Of a stretch of DNA of 64,000 bases, positions 25,492-34,647 are shown piece by piece. Position 1 is the first letter of the stretch. Every line of letters begins with the position of its first letter. Origin of the DNA: CAMYLY01 sp036397755 (GTDB taxonomy: Bacteria > Gemmatimonadota > Gemmatimonadetes > Gemmatimonadales > GWC2-71-9); contig DASWII010000018.1 in the NCBI GenBank assembly GCA_036397755.1, positions 10,808 through 74,807 of the forward strand. The letters are read 5' to 3'. The position numbers and the translations under genes were made by a program. Below the pieces are notes generated by a model. The model was not told the DNA's origin and did not search any database. It saw only the letters and a program-made list of their open reading frames with translations.

Positions 25492-27056
25492 TGTCGCCAG
25501 AGCTCGTCACACTCACGATCGAGGGCGTCCAGGTCAGCGTCCCCAAGGGCACGACGATCCTCGAGGCAGCGAAGCAAGCGGGCGTGTTAATTCCGCACTA
25601 CTGCTATCACCCGGGACTGCCGGTCGCCGGCGTGTGTCGCATGTGCTTGGTGGAGGTCGAGGGCGCGCCGAAACTGCAGATCGGGTGCTCGGCGACGGTT
25701 GTCGCCGGACAGGTGGTGCACGTCCAGTCCGACGAGGCGCGCAAAGCTCGCCAAGGTGTGTTGGAGTTCCTGCTGATCAACCATCCGCTGGACTGTCCGA
25801 TCTGCGATCAGGCGGGAGAGTGCGAGCTCCAGGACTATGTCTTCCAGGAAGGCCGCGCGCGCACGAGGTACACACCGACCTTCGCCAAGCGCTTCAATCC
25901 GGTCGAGGATTTCGGTCCCGATATCCTCTACGTCGCGAACCGCTGCATCCTGTGCACGCGATGCGTGCGATTCATGGAGCACGTGGCTGACGAACCGGTC
26001 CTCAATGTGAGTGAGCGCGGCGATCGCGCGTTCATCGGCATCCACCCAGGTCGGGAACTCGACCATGCGTGGGCGGGCAACGTGGTGGATCTCTGCCCGG
26101 TCGGCTCGCTGCTGTCGAAGGAAACGCTCCACAGTGCGCGCGCCTGGGAGCTCGATAAGTCCGCGGGCATCTGCACGGGGTGCTCGCAGGGCTGCAACGT
26201 CCATCTCGACACCCGAAATAACGTCGTCGTGCGGCTGCGGCCACGGGTAAACGCCGCCGTGAACCGATTCTACATGTGCGACCACGGCCGCCACGAATAC
26301 CGATGGCTGAACCGCGGCGACCGCGTGGAGGCGCCCCTGGTGGGCGGCGTGGCACCCCTCGCGGCCACCGACTGGGATCATGCGCTCGCGCGCGCCGCCG
26401 AATTGCTGCGCGGTGTCAGCGGACCGCTCGTGGGCGTGGCGTCGCCGGGTGCTTCCACGGAGGCGCTCTTCTTGCTCAAGCGGTTGCTGGACGCGAAGGG
26501 GGGCCGTGGCGTGTTCGCGGTGCGACGGGAGGCCGGCGAACGGTCCCTCGCGGGTGTTCCCAATCTGGCGCTCCGGGAGGAACGGGCACCCAATGCGACC
26601 GCCGCCCGGATGCTCGAGTTTGAGGAAGTCGAGAGCGTGGAAGCCGCCCTGCGCGGCGCCGCGGCCGTGGTGGTGCTCGACGACCAGCTTCACGGTGTGG
26701 AGGCGATCGGCGCTGGCGCGGTCATATACCTCGGTACGACCCTGCCGGCGGCCGCCCGGGAGGCGAGCATCGTTCTCCCAATCACCAACGTCGCCGAAGA
26801 GGACGGCACGTTCGTGAATCGAGATGGGCGAGTGCAGCGCTATCAGCAGGCGAAATCGGGGCCGGGGATGGCCCGTCCGGCGTGGTGGGTACTCGCCGAG
26901 TTGCTGCGGGAGATGGGGTTGGGCGAGGGGTTCGCTGGTGCGGCCGAGGTGTTTGCGGCGCTGGCGGACGGCGAGTCGTCCTTCGACGGTCTAAGCTATC
27001 CGAGCCTCGGGTTCGTGGGCCGCGCCGTGTCGGGCGAGGTGGAGATGGCCCGATGA
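25491..27056 (+). CDS. nuoG: NADH-quinone oxidoreductase subunit G, compact form with N7 site
   Basis: 521 residues from ATG 25491 (GTG 25488 is one codon earlier). Ligands for N1b (C38, C49, C52, C66), N5 (HPLDCPICDQAGEC region) and N4 (CILCTRC ... DLCPVGS) are present. The extra cluster N7 pattern CxxCxxxC-x27-C is intact at C228, C231, C235 and C263. The C-terminal molybdopterin-like domain is much shorter than the usual 450-600 residues, yet its end (EEDGTFVNRDGRVQ) is kept, so an internal part has been lost. It overlaps nuoH by four bases. Confidence 0.94.
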   Translation: MSPELVTLTIEGVQVSVPKGTTILEAAKQAGVLIPHYCYHPGLPVAGVCRMCLVEVEGAPKLQIGCSATVVAGQVVHVQSDEARKARQGVLEFLLINHPLDCPICDQAGECELQDYVFQEGRARTRYTPTFAKRFNPVEDFGPDILYVANRCILCTRCVRFMEHVADEPVLNVSERGDRAFIGIHPGRELDHAWAGNVVDLCPVGSLLSKETLHSARAWELDKSAGICTGCSQGCNVHLDTRNNVVVRLRPRVNAAVNRFYMCDHGRHEYRWLNRGDRVEAPLVGGVAPLAATDWDHALARAAELLRGVSGPLVGVASPGASTEALFLLKRLLDAKGGRGVFAVRREAGERSLAGVPNLALREERAPNATAARMLEFEEVESVEAALRGAAAVVVLDDQLHGVEAIGAGAVIYLGTTLPAAAREASIVLPITNVAEEDGTFVNRDGRVQRYQQAKSGPGMARPAWWVLAELLREMGLGEGFAGAAEVFAALADGESSFDGLSYPSLGFVGRAVSGEVEMAR

Positions 27057-28312
27057 CGCCGGAGCTCAAGGGATTTCTGCTCGTCGCGGGCATCAAAATC
27101 ACCGCCGTGTTCACGGCGCTCATGATCGGCGTGATGTTCACGACCTGGCTCGAGCGGCGGGTGAGTGCGTGGTTCCAGTACCGCCTCGGCCCGAATCGAG
27201 TGGGACCGCAGGGCCTGCTTCAGCCGGTGGCCGACGGAGTGAAGAACTTCGCCAAGGAGGAGACCCTGCCGGACTCGGTCGACCGGCCGCTGTTCCTGCT
27301 GGCTCCCGCCATGACGTTCGTGCCCGCCATGTTGCTGTTCTGCGTGATCCCGTTCGGTGCGCCGCTCCCCGTCGCGTTCGACTTCAGCGTGCCGCTTCTC
27401 GGACGCTTCGTCTTCGATGGTGTCACCCCCTTGATGATCGCCAATCTGCCGGTGGGGTTCCTCTTCATCCTGGCGATATCGAGTCTCGGTGTGTACGGCA
27501 TCGTGTTGGCCGGGTGGTCGTCGAACAACAAGTACTCCCTCTTGGGCGGAATGCGCGCCAGTGCGCAGATGGTGAGCTACGAGATCGCGCTCGGCATGAG
27601 TCTCATCACGGTCATGGTCGTGGCCGGAAACGTCACGCTCATGGAGATCGTTACCGTGCAGCAGGAGGCGCTGTGGCTGGTGTTCCCGCTGACCTTCGGC
27701 TTCGTGCTGTTTGCGATCTCGGCGCTCGCCGAAACCAACCGGCTGCCCTTCGACCTCCCGGAAACCGAGTCCGAGCTGGTGGCGGGTTATCACACCGAGT
27801 ACAGCGCCATGCGGTTCTCGATGTTCTTTATTGGGGAATATGGCGCCATCATCACGATGTCGGCGCTGATGGCCACGTTCTTCTTCGGGGGGTGGGACAT
27901 CCCGTTCACGACGTGGGATGACGTGCGCCTCGAGGGTGGGGTGGTGGTTGCCGGGACGCCCTCTGCGCTCAAGTCGGTGCTGACCCACGGTGTCTTCTTG
28001 CTCAAGACGTTCTTCTTCGTGTTCTGGTACGTCTGGGTGCGATGGACCTTGCCACGGTTCCGGTTCGACCAGCTCATGGCGTTAGGGTGGAAGATTCTCT
28101 TGCCGATGGCGCTGGCCTACATCCTGGTCATCGCGGCCACCGTGTGGGCGGTGATCGGCGAGAGCCCGGCGATCTCGCCCCAGCAGGGATGGGTCATGTT
28201 CGGGGTCAACGTGGTCGTGCTCGTGCTGGTGTTCGGTGTACTGGACCGCGGCAGGTTGGTGCGCGGGCCGGGTGCGAGGCTCCATCGCGTGGGGGGGACC
28301 AGTGGCCATTAG
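27053..28312 (+). CDS. nuoH: NADH-quinone oxidoreductase subunit H
   Basis: 419 residues and about eight to nine membrane helices. NuoH (ND1) helps form the quinone chamber and the first proton path. Signatures are ERRVSAWFQYRLGPNRVGP near residue 35 and ETNRLPFDLPETESELVAG near 225. The start ATG overlaps nuoG as ATGA. The C-terminus ends in a basic cytoplasmic tail. Confidence 0.97.
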   Translation: MTPELKGFLLVAGIKITAVFTALMIGVMFTTWLERRVSAWFQYRLGPNRVGPQGLLQPVADGVKNFAKEETLPDSVDRPLFLLAPAMTFVPAMLLFCVIPFGAPLPVAFDFSVPLLGRFVFDGVTPLMIANLPVGFLFILAISSLGVYGIVLAGWSSNNKYSLLGGMRASAQMVSYEIALGMSLITVMVVAGNVTLMEIVTVQQEALWLVFPLTFGFVLFAISALAETNRLPFDLPETESELVAGYHTEYSAMRFSMFFIGEYGAIITMSALMATFFFGGWDIPFTTWDDVRLEGGVVVAGTPSALKSVLTHGVFLLKTFFFVFWYVWVRWTLPRFRFDQLMALGWKILLPMALAYILVIAATVWAVIGESPAISPQQGWVMFGVNVVVLVLVFGVLDRGRLVRGPGARLHRVGGTSGH

Positions 28313-28808
28313 CGTCAAAGTGATGAAACGCCCGGAGCGGGAGATGAGCTATCTCCGCGCCGCGTTGAGCGGCATGGCGTTGACGTTCCGCCACCTGTTG
28401 CGGCCCAAGGTCACCATGCAGTACCCCGAAGAGCGGTCCACGGACACGTGGGAGATCGCGCCGCGGTGGCGGGGCACGCATCGGATGCTTACCGACGAGC
28501 GGGGGCGGGCAAAGTGCGTGGCGTGCGGGCTGTGTCCGCAGATCTGTCCGGCCAACTGCATCAAGCTGGTGCCGGGCGAGGACGAGCAGGGGTTCCGCTA
28601 TCCGCTCATCTACGAGATTGACGAGTTTCGTTGCGTGTTCTGCGGGTACTGTCAGGAGGTATGTCCCGAGGAGGCGATTCACGTGGGCGTCCATTACGAG
28701 AACGCCGAGTACGATCGAGGGCGCTTCGTGTACGATCTCGAGCGCTTGTGTGCCCAGACGCACCCGGTGTCGTCGCTGTGGGATCCTTCGGATCCGCGGG
28801 GTGAGTGA
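28302..28808 (+). CDS. nuoI: NADH-quinone oxidoreductase subunit I
   Basis: 168 residues from GTG 28302, with a run of G residues as ribosome site; GTG 28320 and ATG 28323 are alternatives. Two ferredoxin-type [4Fe-4S] motifs, CVACGLCPQICPANC and CVFCGYCQEVCPEEA, hold clusters N6a and N6b, which carry electrons to N2 in NuoB. An amphipathic N-terminal helix contacts the membrane arm. It overlaps nuoH by 11 bases. Confidence 0.96.
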   Translation: MAISVKVMKRPEREMSYLRAALSGMALTFRHLLRPKVTMQYPEERSTDTWEIAPRWRGTHRMLTDERGRAKCVACGLCPQICPANCIKLVPGEDEQGFRYPLIYEIDEFRCVFCGYCQEVCPEEAIHVGVHYENAEYDRGRFVYDLERLCAQTHPVSSLWDPSDPRGE

Positions 28809-28811
28809 CGC

Positions 28812-29327
28812 ATGATGGCCTTCGTGTTCTGGCAGTTCGCGGCGCTCGCGATCGTCGCCGCGTTGCTCTGCATCACCAGGAAGAACCCGGTCGCGAGCGC
28901 CCTGTGGCTGGTCGTGACGCTCTTTGCGATTGCCGGGCTGTTCGTGCTCCTGGACGCCCACTTTCTGGCGGCCCTGCAGGTCTTGGTGTACGCGGGTGCG
29001 ATCATGGTGCTCTTCCTCTTCGTCATCATGCTGTTGAACCTCGGGCGCGAGCGTGCGACGGACATCATCGGGTGGGGCGGGCGCGTGGCGACGCTGGCGG
29101 TGGCGGGCTTGCTGGTGACGCAGCTCTGGATGGTGCGTGGCGCGGCCCCGCCACCTGAGTTGACGCTGCCGACCGGCGCGTTAGCGGACGCGACGCGGAC
29201 GCTGGGAGCCGTGGCGATGATCAGCGAACCGCTGTTCCGCGACTACCTATTGCCGTTCGAATTGACCTCGCTGCTGCTGCTGGCGGCGATCGTCGGCGCC
29301 GTCGTCCTGGCCAAGCGGAAGGTATAG
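28812..29327 (+). CDS. nuoJ: NADH-quinone oxidoreductase subunit J
   Basis: 171 residues with five predicted membrane helices. The conserved third helix of NuoJ (ND6) is recognisable in LQVLVYAGAIMVLFLFVIML. This subunit links the quinone-site helices to the antiporter-like subunits. It lies three bases after nuoI and two bases before nuoK. Confidence 0.95.
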   Translation: MMAFVFWQFAALAIVAALLCITRKNPVASALWLVVTLFAIAGLFVLLDAHFLAALQVLVYAGAIMVLFLFVIMLLNLGRERATDIIGWGGRVATLAVAGLLVTQLWMVRGAAPPPELTLPTGALADATRTLGAVAMISEPLFRDYLLPFELTSLLLLAAIVGAVVLAKRKV

Positions 29328-29329
29328 CC

Positions 29330-29623
29330 GTGCTGACCGAATCGTTGGTCGTGTCGGCGATCCTGTTCGGGATCGGAGTCTTCGGTGTGCTGGTGCGCCG
29401 GAACGCGATCGTGATCTTCATGTGCATCGAAGTGATGTTGAACGCGGTCAACCTCTCGTTCGTGGCGCTGGCCCAGCAACTCGGCCGCGATGGGCAGGTC
29501 GTGGTCTTCTTCGTGATGGCGGTCGCGGCCGCGGAGGCCGCGGTGGGGCTGGCGATCATGATCGCGATCTATCGACACAGGGCGTCGGTCAACGTGAATC
29601 AGATCAACTTGCTGAAGGGATGA
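29330..29623 (+). CDS. nuoK: NADH-quinone oxidoreductase subunit K
   Basis: 97 residues from GTG 29330, three helices. The conserved glutamates of NuoK (ND4L) used in proton transfer lie in IFMCIEVMLNAVNL and VAAAEAAVGLAI. It overlaps nuoL by four bases. Confidence 0.96.
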   Translation: MLTESLVVSAILFGIGVFGVLVRRNAIVIFMCIEVMLNAVNLSFVALAQQLGRDGQVVVFFVMAVAAAEAAVGLAIMIAIYRHRASVNVNQINLLKG

Positions 29624-31596
29624 CCGTCGTGGCGGTGGAATCGATCTGGCTCGTCGTGCTCGTTCCGTTCCTCGGGTTTCTCGCGAATGGGGCGCTGAGC
29701 TTCACTCGGCCGACTGCCACCCGGCTGATCGGCGGCGTGGGTGTCGGTGCAACGGCGCTGTCGTTCCTGCTGACGCTGGGGGTGGTTGCCGCGTTCGACC
29801 CCGCCGGTCATGAACCGGTAGTCGTGACGCTGTGGACGTGGATGGGGGTGGGGCGCCTCTCGGTGGATCTGGCGTTCCAGGTAGATCAGCTGGCGATCGT
29901 GATGCTCCTGGTGGTCACGGGCGTGGGGACTCTGATCCACATCTTCAGCGTCGGGTACATGCGCGAGGATCCCGGGTATGCGCGGTACTTCGCGTACCTC
30001 AACCTCTTCGTCGGCTTCATGCTGATTCTCGTGCTGGGTGCGAGTTTCCCGGTGATGTTTGTGGGGTGGGAGGGGGTAGGACTCTGCAGCTACCTACTCA
30101 TCGGGTTCTGGTTCTCGGACAAGGCCAACGCGGACGCCGGTAAGAAGGCGTTCCTCATGAACCGGATCGGCGACTTCGGGTTCCTGGTCGCCATGTTCCT
30201 CATTTATCAGGCGACCGGCTCGCTCAGCTTTGTCCGCGTGTTCGAGGCGGCGCCGCAGGCCTTCGTCGCGGGCGGCAGGCTGATCACACTCGTCACGCTG
30301 GCGTTGTTCTTGGGGTGTACCGGAAAGTCCGCGCAGATCCCGCTGTACACGTGGCTGCCGGACGCGATGGCGGGCCCCACCCCCGTGTCGGCGTTGATTC
30401 ACGCGGCGACCATGGTGACGGCGGGCGTCTATCTCGTCGCGCGCACCAACGTCCTGTTCGCCATGGCGCCGGTGTCCTCGTTCGTCGTGGCGGGCATCGG
30501 GGCGGCCACCGCGCTGTTTGCCGCGACCATCGCGCTCAAACAGTGGGACATCAAGAAGGTGCTGGCATACTCCACCGTGTCGCAGCTTGGATACATGTTT
30601 CTTGGTGTCGGCGTGGGCGCGTATGCCGCGGGCGTCTTCCATCTCGTGACGCATGCCTTCTTCAAGGCGCTGCTGTTTCTCGGCGCGGGCAGCGTCATCC
30701 ACGCGCTGCACCACGCCTATCACCACACCGATGCGGCTGCCGATCCCCAGGACCTGCGCAACATGGGCGGCCTGCGACGCGCCATGCCGTGGACCGCGGC
30801 GGTCATGTGGATCGCAACCCTCGCGATCGCGGGGATCCCCGGGTTCTCCGGGTTTTTCTCGAAGGACGAGATTCTCGCCTCCACGTTCGCTCGTGGTCAC
30901 GAGGCGGGTGCATTCTACGTCCTCTGGGGCGCCGGGGCGCTGGCCGCGCTTCTGACGGCGTTCTACATGACCCGCATGATGCTGTACGCCTTCCACGGAC
31001 CCAACCGCACGGGCGAGGCGGAAGGCGCGCGCGTGCACGAAGCGCCATGGGTGATGACGGGTCCGCTCGTCGTGTTGGCACTGGGCAGCCTGACCGCGGG
31101 TGCGCTCAATCTGCCGGCGATCCTGCCGGGTGCGGGATGGCTACACCACTGGCTCGAGCCGGTGACCGAGCTCGGCGCCCAATATGTGCCCGAGGCCCAT
31201 CTCGCGGCGGCGACGGAATGGACGCTGTTGGCGTTCGCCACGCTGATCGCCCTCGCGGGAATCGTCGGCGCGGTGGTGTTCCTCAAGCCCGCGCGACTGG
31301 TGCGGGCCGCGGACGCCGTGCCGGAGGTGGGCCTCCAGCGGCTCCTGTTGCGCAAGTGGTACGTCGACGAGCTCTACGACGCGACCGTGGTGCGACCGCT
31401 CGTCTGGCTGTCCGATCGGGTATTCTGGCGGTTCGTCGATCAGGGCGTCATCGACGGAGCCGGCGTGAACGGATCCGCGTCGATCGCGAGGGCGGTTGGG
31501 TGGATTGGTGCACGGTTCCAAACGGGGCAGCTCGGCACGTACGTCTTCGTGTTCGTGATCGGCGCATGGTTGATCCTGCGGGCGGTGGTGAGGTAG
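29620..31596 (+). CDS. nuoL: NADH-quinone oxidoreductase subunit L
   Basis: 658 residues from ATG 29620. NuoL (ND5) is the distal antiporter-like proton pump. The core segment LPDAMAGPTPVSALIHAATM and the lysine-bearing QWDIKKVLAYSTVSQLG are conserved. The C-terminal part contains the long lateral helix and a terminal anchor helix. Longer starts lie inside nuoK. Three bases separate it from nuoM. Confidence 0.97.
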   Translation: MTVVAVESIWLVVLVPFLGFLANGALSFTRPTATRLIGGVGVGATALSFLLTLGVVAAFDPAGHEPVVVTLWTWMGVGRLSVDLAFQVDQLAIVMLLVVTGVGTLIHIFSVGYMREDPGYARYFAYLNLFVGFMLILVLGASFPVMFVGWEGVGLCSYLLIGFWFSDKANADAGKKAFLMNRIGDFGFLVAMFLIYQATGSLSFVRVFEAAPQAFVAGGRLITLVTLALFLGCTGKSAQIPLYTWLPDAMAGPTPVSALIHAATMVTAGVYLVARTNVLFAMAPVSSFVVAGIGAATALFAATIALKQWDIKKVLAYSTVSQLGYMFLGVGVGAYAAGVFHLVTHAFFKALLFLGAGSVIHALHHAYHHTDAAADPQDLRNMGGLRRAMPWTAAVMWIATLAIAGIPGFSGFFSKDEILASTFARGHEAGAFYVLWGAGALAALLTAFYMTRMMLYAFHGPNRTGEAEGARVHEAPWVMTGPLVVLALGSLTAGALNLPAILPGAGWLHHWLEPVTELGAQYVPEAHLAAATEWTLLAFATLIALAGIVGAVVFLKPARLVRAADAVPEVGLQRLLLRKWYVDELYDATVVRPLVWLSDRVFWRFVDQGVIDGAGVNGSASIARAVGWIGARFQTGQLGTYVFVFVIGAWLILRAVVR

Positions 31597-31599
31597 CGT

Positions 31600-33144
31600 G
31601 TGAACTACGGACACTGGGTACTGGACCTGCTGCTGGGCTTCCCACTCGTGGTGGGGCTGCTGATTCTCGTCCGTCCGGTCCGCGAGGCGCGGTGGATCGC
31701 GCTCGGCGGAACCATCGTCGAGTTCTTGATCTCTGTACCGCTCTGGTGGGAGTTCGACGCGAGTTCGGCCGCGATGCAGTTCGAGCAGGTGCACGCCTGG
31801 ATCCCGGCGTGGGGAATCGCGTATCGGGTCGGCATCGATGGGATCTCGTTGTTCATGGTGTTGCTCACCACCTTGACCATGCCGTTGGCCACGCTGGGCA
31901 GCTTCAACTACATCAAGGAACGGGAGCGCGCCTACTACGCACTCTTGCTCGTACTCACGACGGGCATGCTTGGTGTGTTCGTGGCGCTCGACATGTTCTT
32001 GTTCTATGTGTTCTGGGAGATCATGCTGATCCCGATGTATTTCATCATCGGGGTGTGGGGTGGAGAACGACGGCTCTACGCGGCGATCAAGTTCTTCGTG
32101 TACACGTTCGTCGGATCGCTGCTGATGCTGGTCGCGATCCTGACCATCTATGCGAAGGTGAGCGCCGCAACGGGCGTGTCGTCCTTTGCCTACGAGCACT
32201 TCCTCGCCAACGTCGGCGTCGTCGAGGCGTGGGCGTTCTGGCTGTTCGGGGCGTTCTTCCTGGCGTTCGCCATCAAGGTGCCGATGTTCCCGTTCCACAC
32301 CTGGCTGCCGGACGCGCACGTCGAAGCTCCGACGGCGGGGTCGGTGATCCTCGCCGGGATCCTGCTCAAGATGGGGACCTACGGGTTCCTGCGCTTCGCC
32401 GTGCCGTTCTTTCCGCAGGTGGCGTTCGATCCGACCGTCGTCACGATCGTGGTCGGTCTCGCGCTGGTGGGGATTATCTACGGTGCGCTCGTGGCGATGG
32501 TGCAGCCCGACTTCAAGAAGCTCATCGCGTACTCCTCGATCAGTCACTTGGGATTCGTGATGCTGGGCATCTGGGCGCTGACGGCGCAGAGCGTGTCTGG
32601 GGCTCTCATCATCATGATCAACCATGGAATCTCGACGGGCGCCCTGTTCTTCCTGGCGGGTATGTTGTACGAGAGGCGTCACTCGCGGGCTATCGCGGAT
32701 TTCGGGGGCATTGCGCGCGTGGTCCCGGCGCTGGCCGCGGTGCTGACCCTGGTCTCGCTCTCCTCCATCGGCCTGCCCGGCACGAACGGATTCGTCGGTG
32801 AGTTTCTCGTGTTGCTCGGTTCGTTCGGACGCTACCCCTGGGCCACGGCCGCCGCCGCCTCGGGGGTGATCTTCGCTGCGGCGTACTTGTTGTGGGCCTT
32901 GCAGCGGATCATCTACAACCCGCTGAGTTCCGAGGCCAACGCCAAGCTGCCGGACCTGTCGGGCCGCGAGCTGGCCGTTCTGGCACCGCTCGTCGCCGTG
33001 ATCCTCTGGATGGGGTTGTACCCGGGACCCGTGCTGAAGCGCATCGAGTCTTCCGCCGCCGCGCTCGTGGAGCAAGTGGAAAGCTACGCGCCCGCGCCGG
33101 GGATGCCGGCACGGACGGCGGAGGCACCCGACCATGCCGATTGA
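31600..33144 (+). CDS. nuoM: NADH-quinone oxidoreductase subunit M
   Basis: 514 residues from GTG 31600. NuoM (ND4) is the second antiporter-like pump. The pump glutamate lies in YVFWEIMLIPMYFIIG, followed by the conserved LPDAHVEAPTAGSVILAG and KKLIAYSSISHLGFV. It overlaps nuoN by 11 bases. Confidence 0.97.
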   Translation: MNYGHWVLDLLLGFPLVVGLLILVRPVREARWIALGGTIVEFLISVPLWWEFDASSAAMQFEQVHAWIPAWGIAYRVGIDGISLFMVLLTTLTMPLATLGSFNYIKERERAYYALLLVLTTGMLGVFVALDMFLFYVFWEIMLIPMYFIIGVWGGERRLYAAIKFFVYTFVGSLLMLVAILTIYAKVSAATGVSSFAYEHFLANVGVVEAWAFWLFGAFFLAFAIKVPMFPFHTWLPDAHVEAPTAGSVILAGILLKMGTYGFLRFAVPFFPQVAFDPTVVTIVVGLALVGIIYGALVAMVQPDFKKLIAYSSISHLGFVMLGIWALTAQSVSGALIIMINHGISTGALFFLAGMLYERRHSRAIADFGGIARVVPALAAVLTLVSLSSIGLPGTNGFVGEFLVLLGSFGRYPWATAAAASGVIFAAAYLLWALQRIIYNPLSSEANAKLPDLSGRELAVLAPLVAVILWMGLYPGPVLKRIESSAAALVEQVESYAPAPGMPARTAEAPDHAD

Positions 33145-34642
33145 TCTGGCGCAGCCGGGCGGCCTGACGTTCGCGGCATTGCCGGAGTTGGTGCTGGCGG
33201 GCTGGGCCATGGTGCTGATGCTGGTGACGGCATGGCGGCACCAAACGGCCGGGGACGTCCGCTTCGCCGGGTACGTCGCCCTGCTCGGTTTGGTGAGCGC
33301 GCTCGGCGTCGAAGCATGGTTCTGGACCTCCGGAGTGCACGCGAACGGGCTAGCGCACATGATCGCGCTCGATCCGTTTCGGTACGCCACGGCTTGCGTG
33401 TTTCTGATCGGCGGGATTCTCACGGTACTGCTTTCCCTGGGCTATCTCGAACGTGAAGGCATCGGCGTGCCTGAGTACTACCTCCTCGTGCTCCTGGCGG
33501 TGCTCGGGATGATGTTCATGAGCGCCGGCACCGATCTGATCGTCGTGTTCCTGGGTTTGGAGTTGATGTCGATTGCGGTCTATGTGCTGGCCGGCATCAA
33601 TCGCCGCAGCGTCTTCGCGGCCGAGGCCGCGCTGAAATACTTCCTGCTCGGTGCGTTCGCGTCCGCGTTCTTCCTGTATGGGATCGCGCTGATCTACGGA
33701 GCGACGGGAAGCACCAATATCCAGCGTGTCTATCTCGAAATCGCGACGCTCGGACTCGAGCACAGCACGCTGCTGCTGCTGGGCACGGGTCTATTGCTGA
33801 TCGGGTTCGGATTCAAGGTGGCGGCGGTGCCGTTCCACATGTGGGCGCCGGACGTGTACGACGGATCGCCGACGCCGGTGACCGCCTTCATGGCAGCCGC
33901 CGTGAAGGCGGCGGGTTTCGCGGCGCTCGTGCGATTGCTCATCATGGGGTTGGGACCGCTCGAGGTGACGTGGTCGGCGCTGCTGGCCGTCCTCGCCGGC
34001 ATCACCATGGTCGTCGGGAACCTGATCGCCCTGTCGCAGCGCCAGCTGAAACGCATGCTGGCATACTCGTCGGTGGGGCACGCCGGCTACGTCCTCGTCG
34101 CGCTGGTGAGCGGCACCGAGCTTGGTGTTGCAGCCTATTTGTTCTATATCCTCGTGTACACTCTGATGACGGTGGGTGCCTTCGCCGTGTTGGCGGCGGT
34201 CGGTCGTGACGGCGAACGGGACGTGCTCGTTGACGACATGAGCGGATTGAGTCGCGAGCGACCCTGGTTGGCGGCTGCGATGACCGTGTTCATGCTCTCG
34301 CTGCTCGGGTTCCCCGGCACCGGCGGGTTCATCGGGAAGTGGTACATCCTCTCGGCTGCGGTCGACGGGAACAATCTCGGACTGGCGGTGATCCTCGTCG
34401 GGGCGAGTGTCGTGTCGGCTGGATACTACCTGCCGGTGATCATGGCGATGTACATGAAGCCCCTCATCGCCGAGGGGGCGCACGACCACGCCGGGGTCCG
34501 GGGCCCGGTTCGGATGGTCGTGGCCGTCACGGCCATCCTCCTCCTGGTATTGGGCGTCTGGCCCAATCGTGTGATGGATGCGGCAGCGAGCGGGGCGAAT
34601 CAAATGCGCCCCACCGTGATCATCGCCGAGTTGACCGACTGA
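33134..34642 (+). CDS. nuoN: NADH-quinone oxidoreductase subunit N
   Basis: 502 residues. NuoN (ND2) is the third antiporter-like pump and the last gene of the complex I operon. Conserved segments include LGLELMSIAVYVLAG, MWAPDVYDGSPTPVTAFMAA and LKRMLAYSSVGHAGYV. A phosphohexomutase gene starts five bases after its stop, so transcription may continue beyond the complex I genes. Confidence 0.97.
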   Translation: MPIDLAQPGGLTFAALPELVLAGWAMVLMLVTAWRHQTAGDVRFAGYVALLGLVSALGVEAWFWTSGVHANGLAHMIALDPFRYATACVFLIGGILTVLLSLGYLEREGIGVPEYYLLVLLAVLGMMFMSAGTDLIVVFLGLELMSIAVYVLAGINRRSVFAAEAALKYFLLGAFASAFFLYGIALIYGATGSTNIQRVYLEIATLGLEHSTLLLLGTGLLLIGFGFKVAAVPFHMWAPDVYDGSPTPVTAFMAAAVKAAGFAALVRLLIMGLGPLEVTWSALLAVLAGITMVVGNLIALSQRQLKRMLAYSSVGHAGYVLVALVSGTELGVAAYLFYILVYTLMTVGAFAVLAAVGRDGERDVLVDDMSGLSRERPWLAAAMTVFMLSLLGFPGTGGFIGKWYILSAAVDGNNLGLAVILVGASVVSAGYYLPVIMAMYMKPLIAEGAHDHAGVRGPVRMVVAVTAILLLVLGVWPNRVMDAAASGANQMRPTVIIAELTD

Positions 34643-34647
34643 GTTCC

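Noticed and set aside
30315..32801. An 828-codon plus-strand frame across nuoL and nuoM
   Set aside because: It runs in a different frame over two well-supported genes and has shadow-like composition.
31141..33423. A 760-codon open frame on the minus strand opposite nuoL, nuoM and nuoN
   Set aside because: It is rich in His, Arg, Gln and Pro without domain motifs and lies antisense to three clear complex I genes. Long shadow frames are expected at this base composition.
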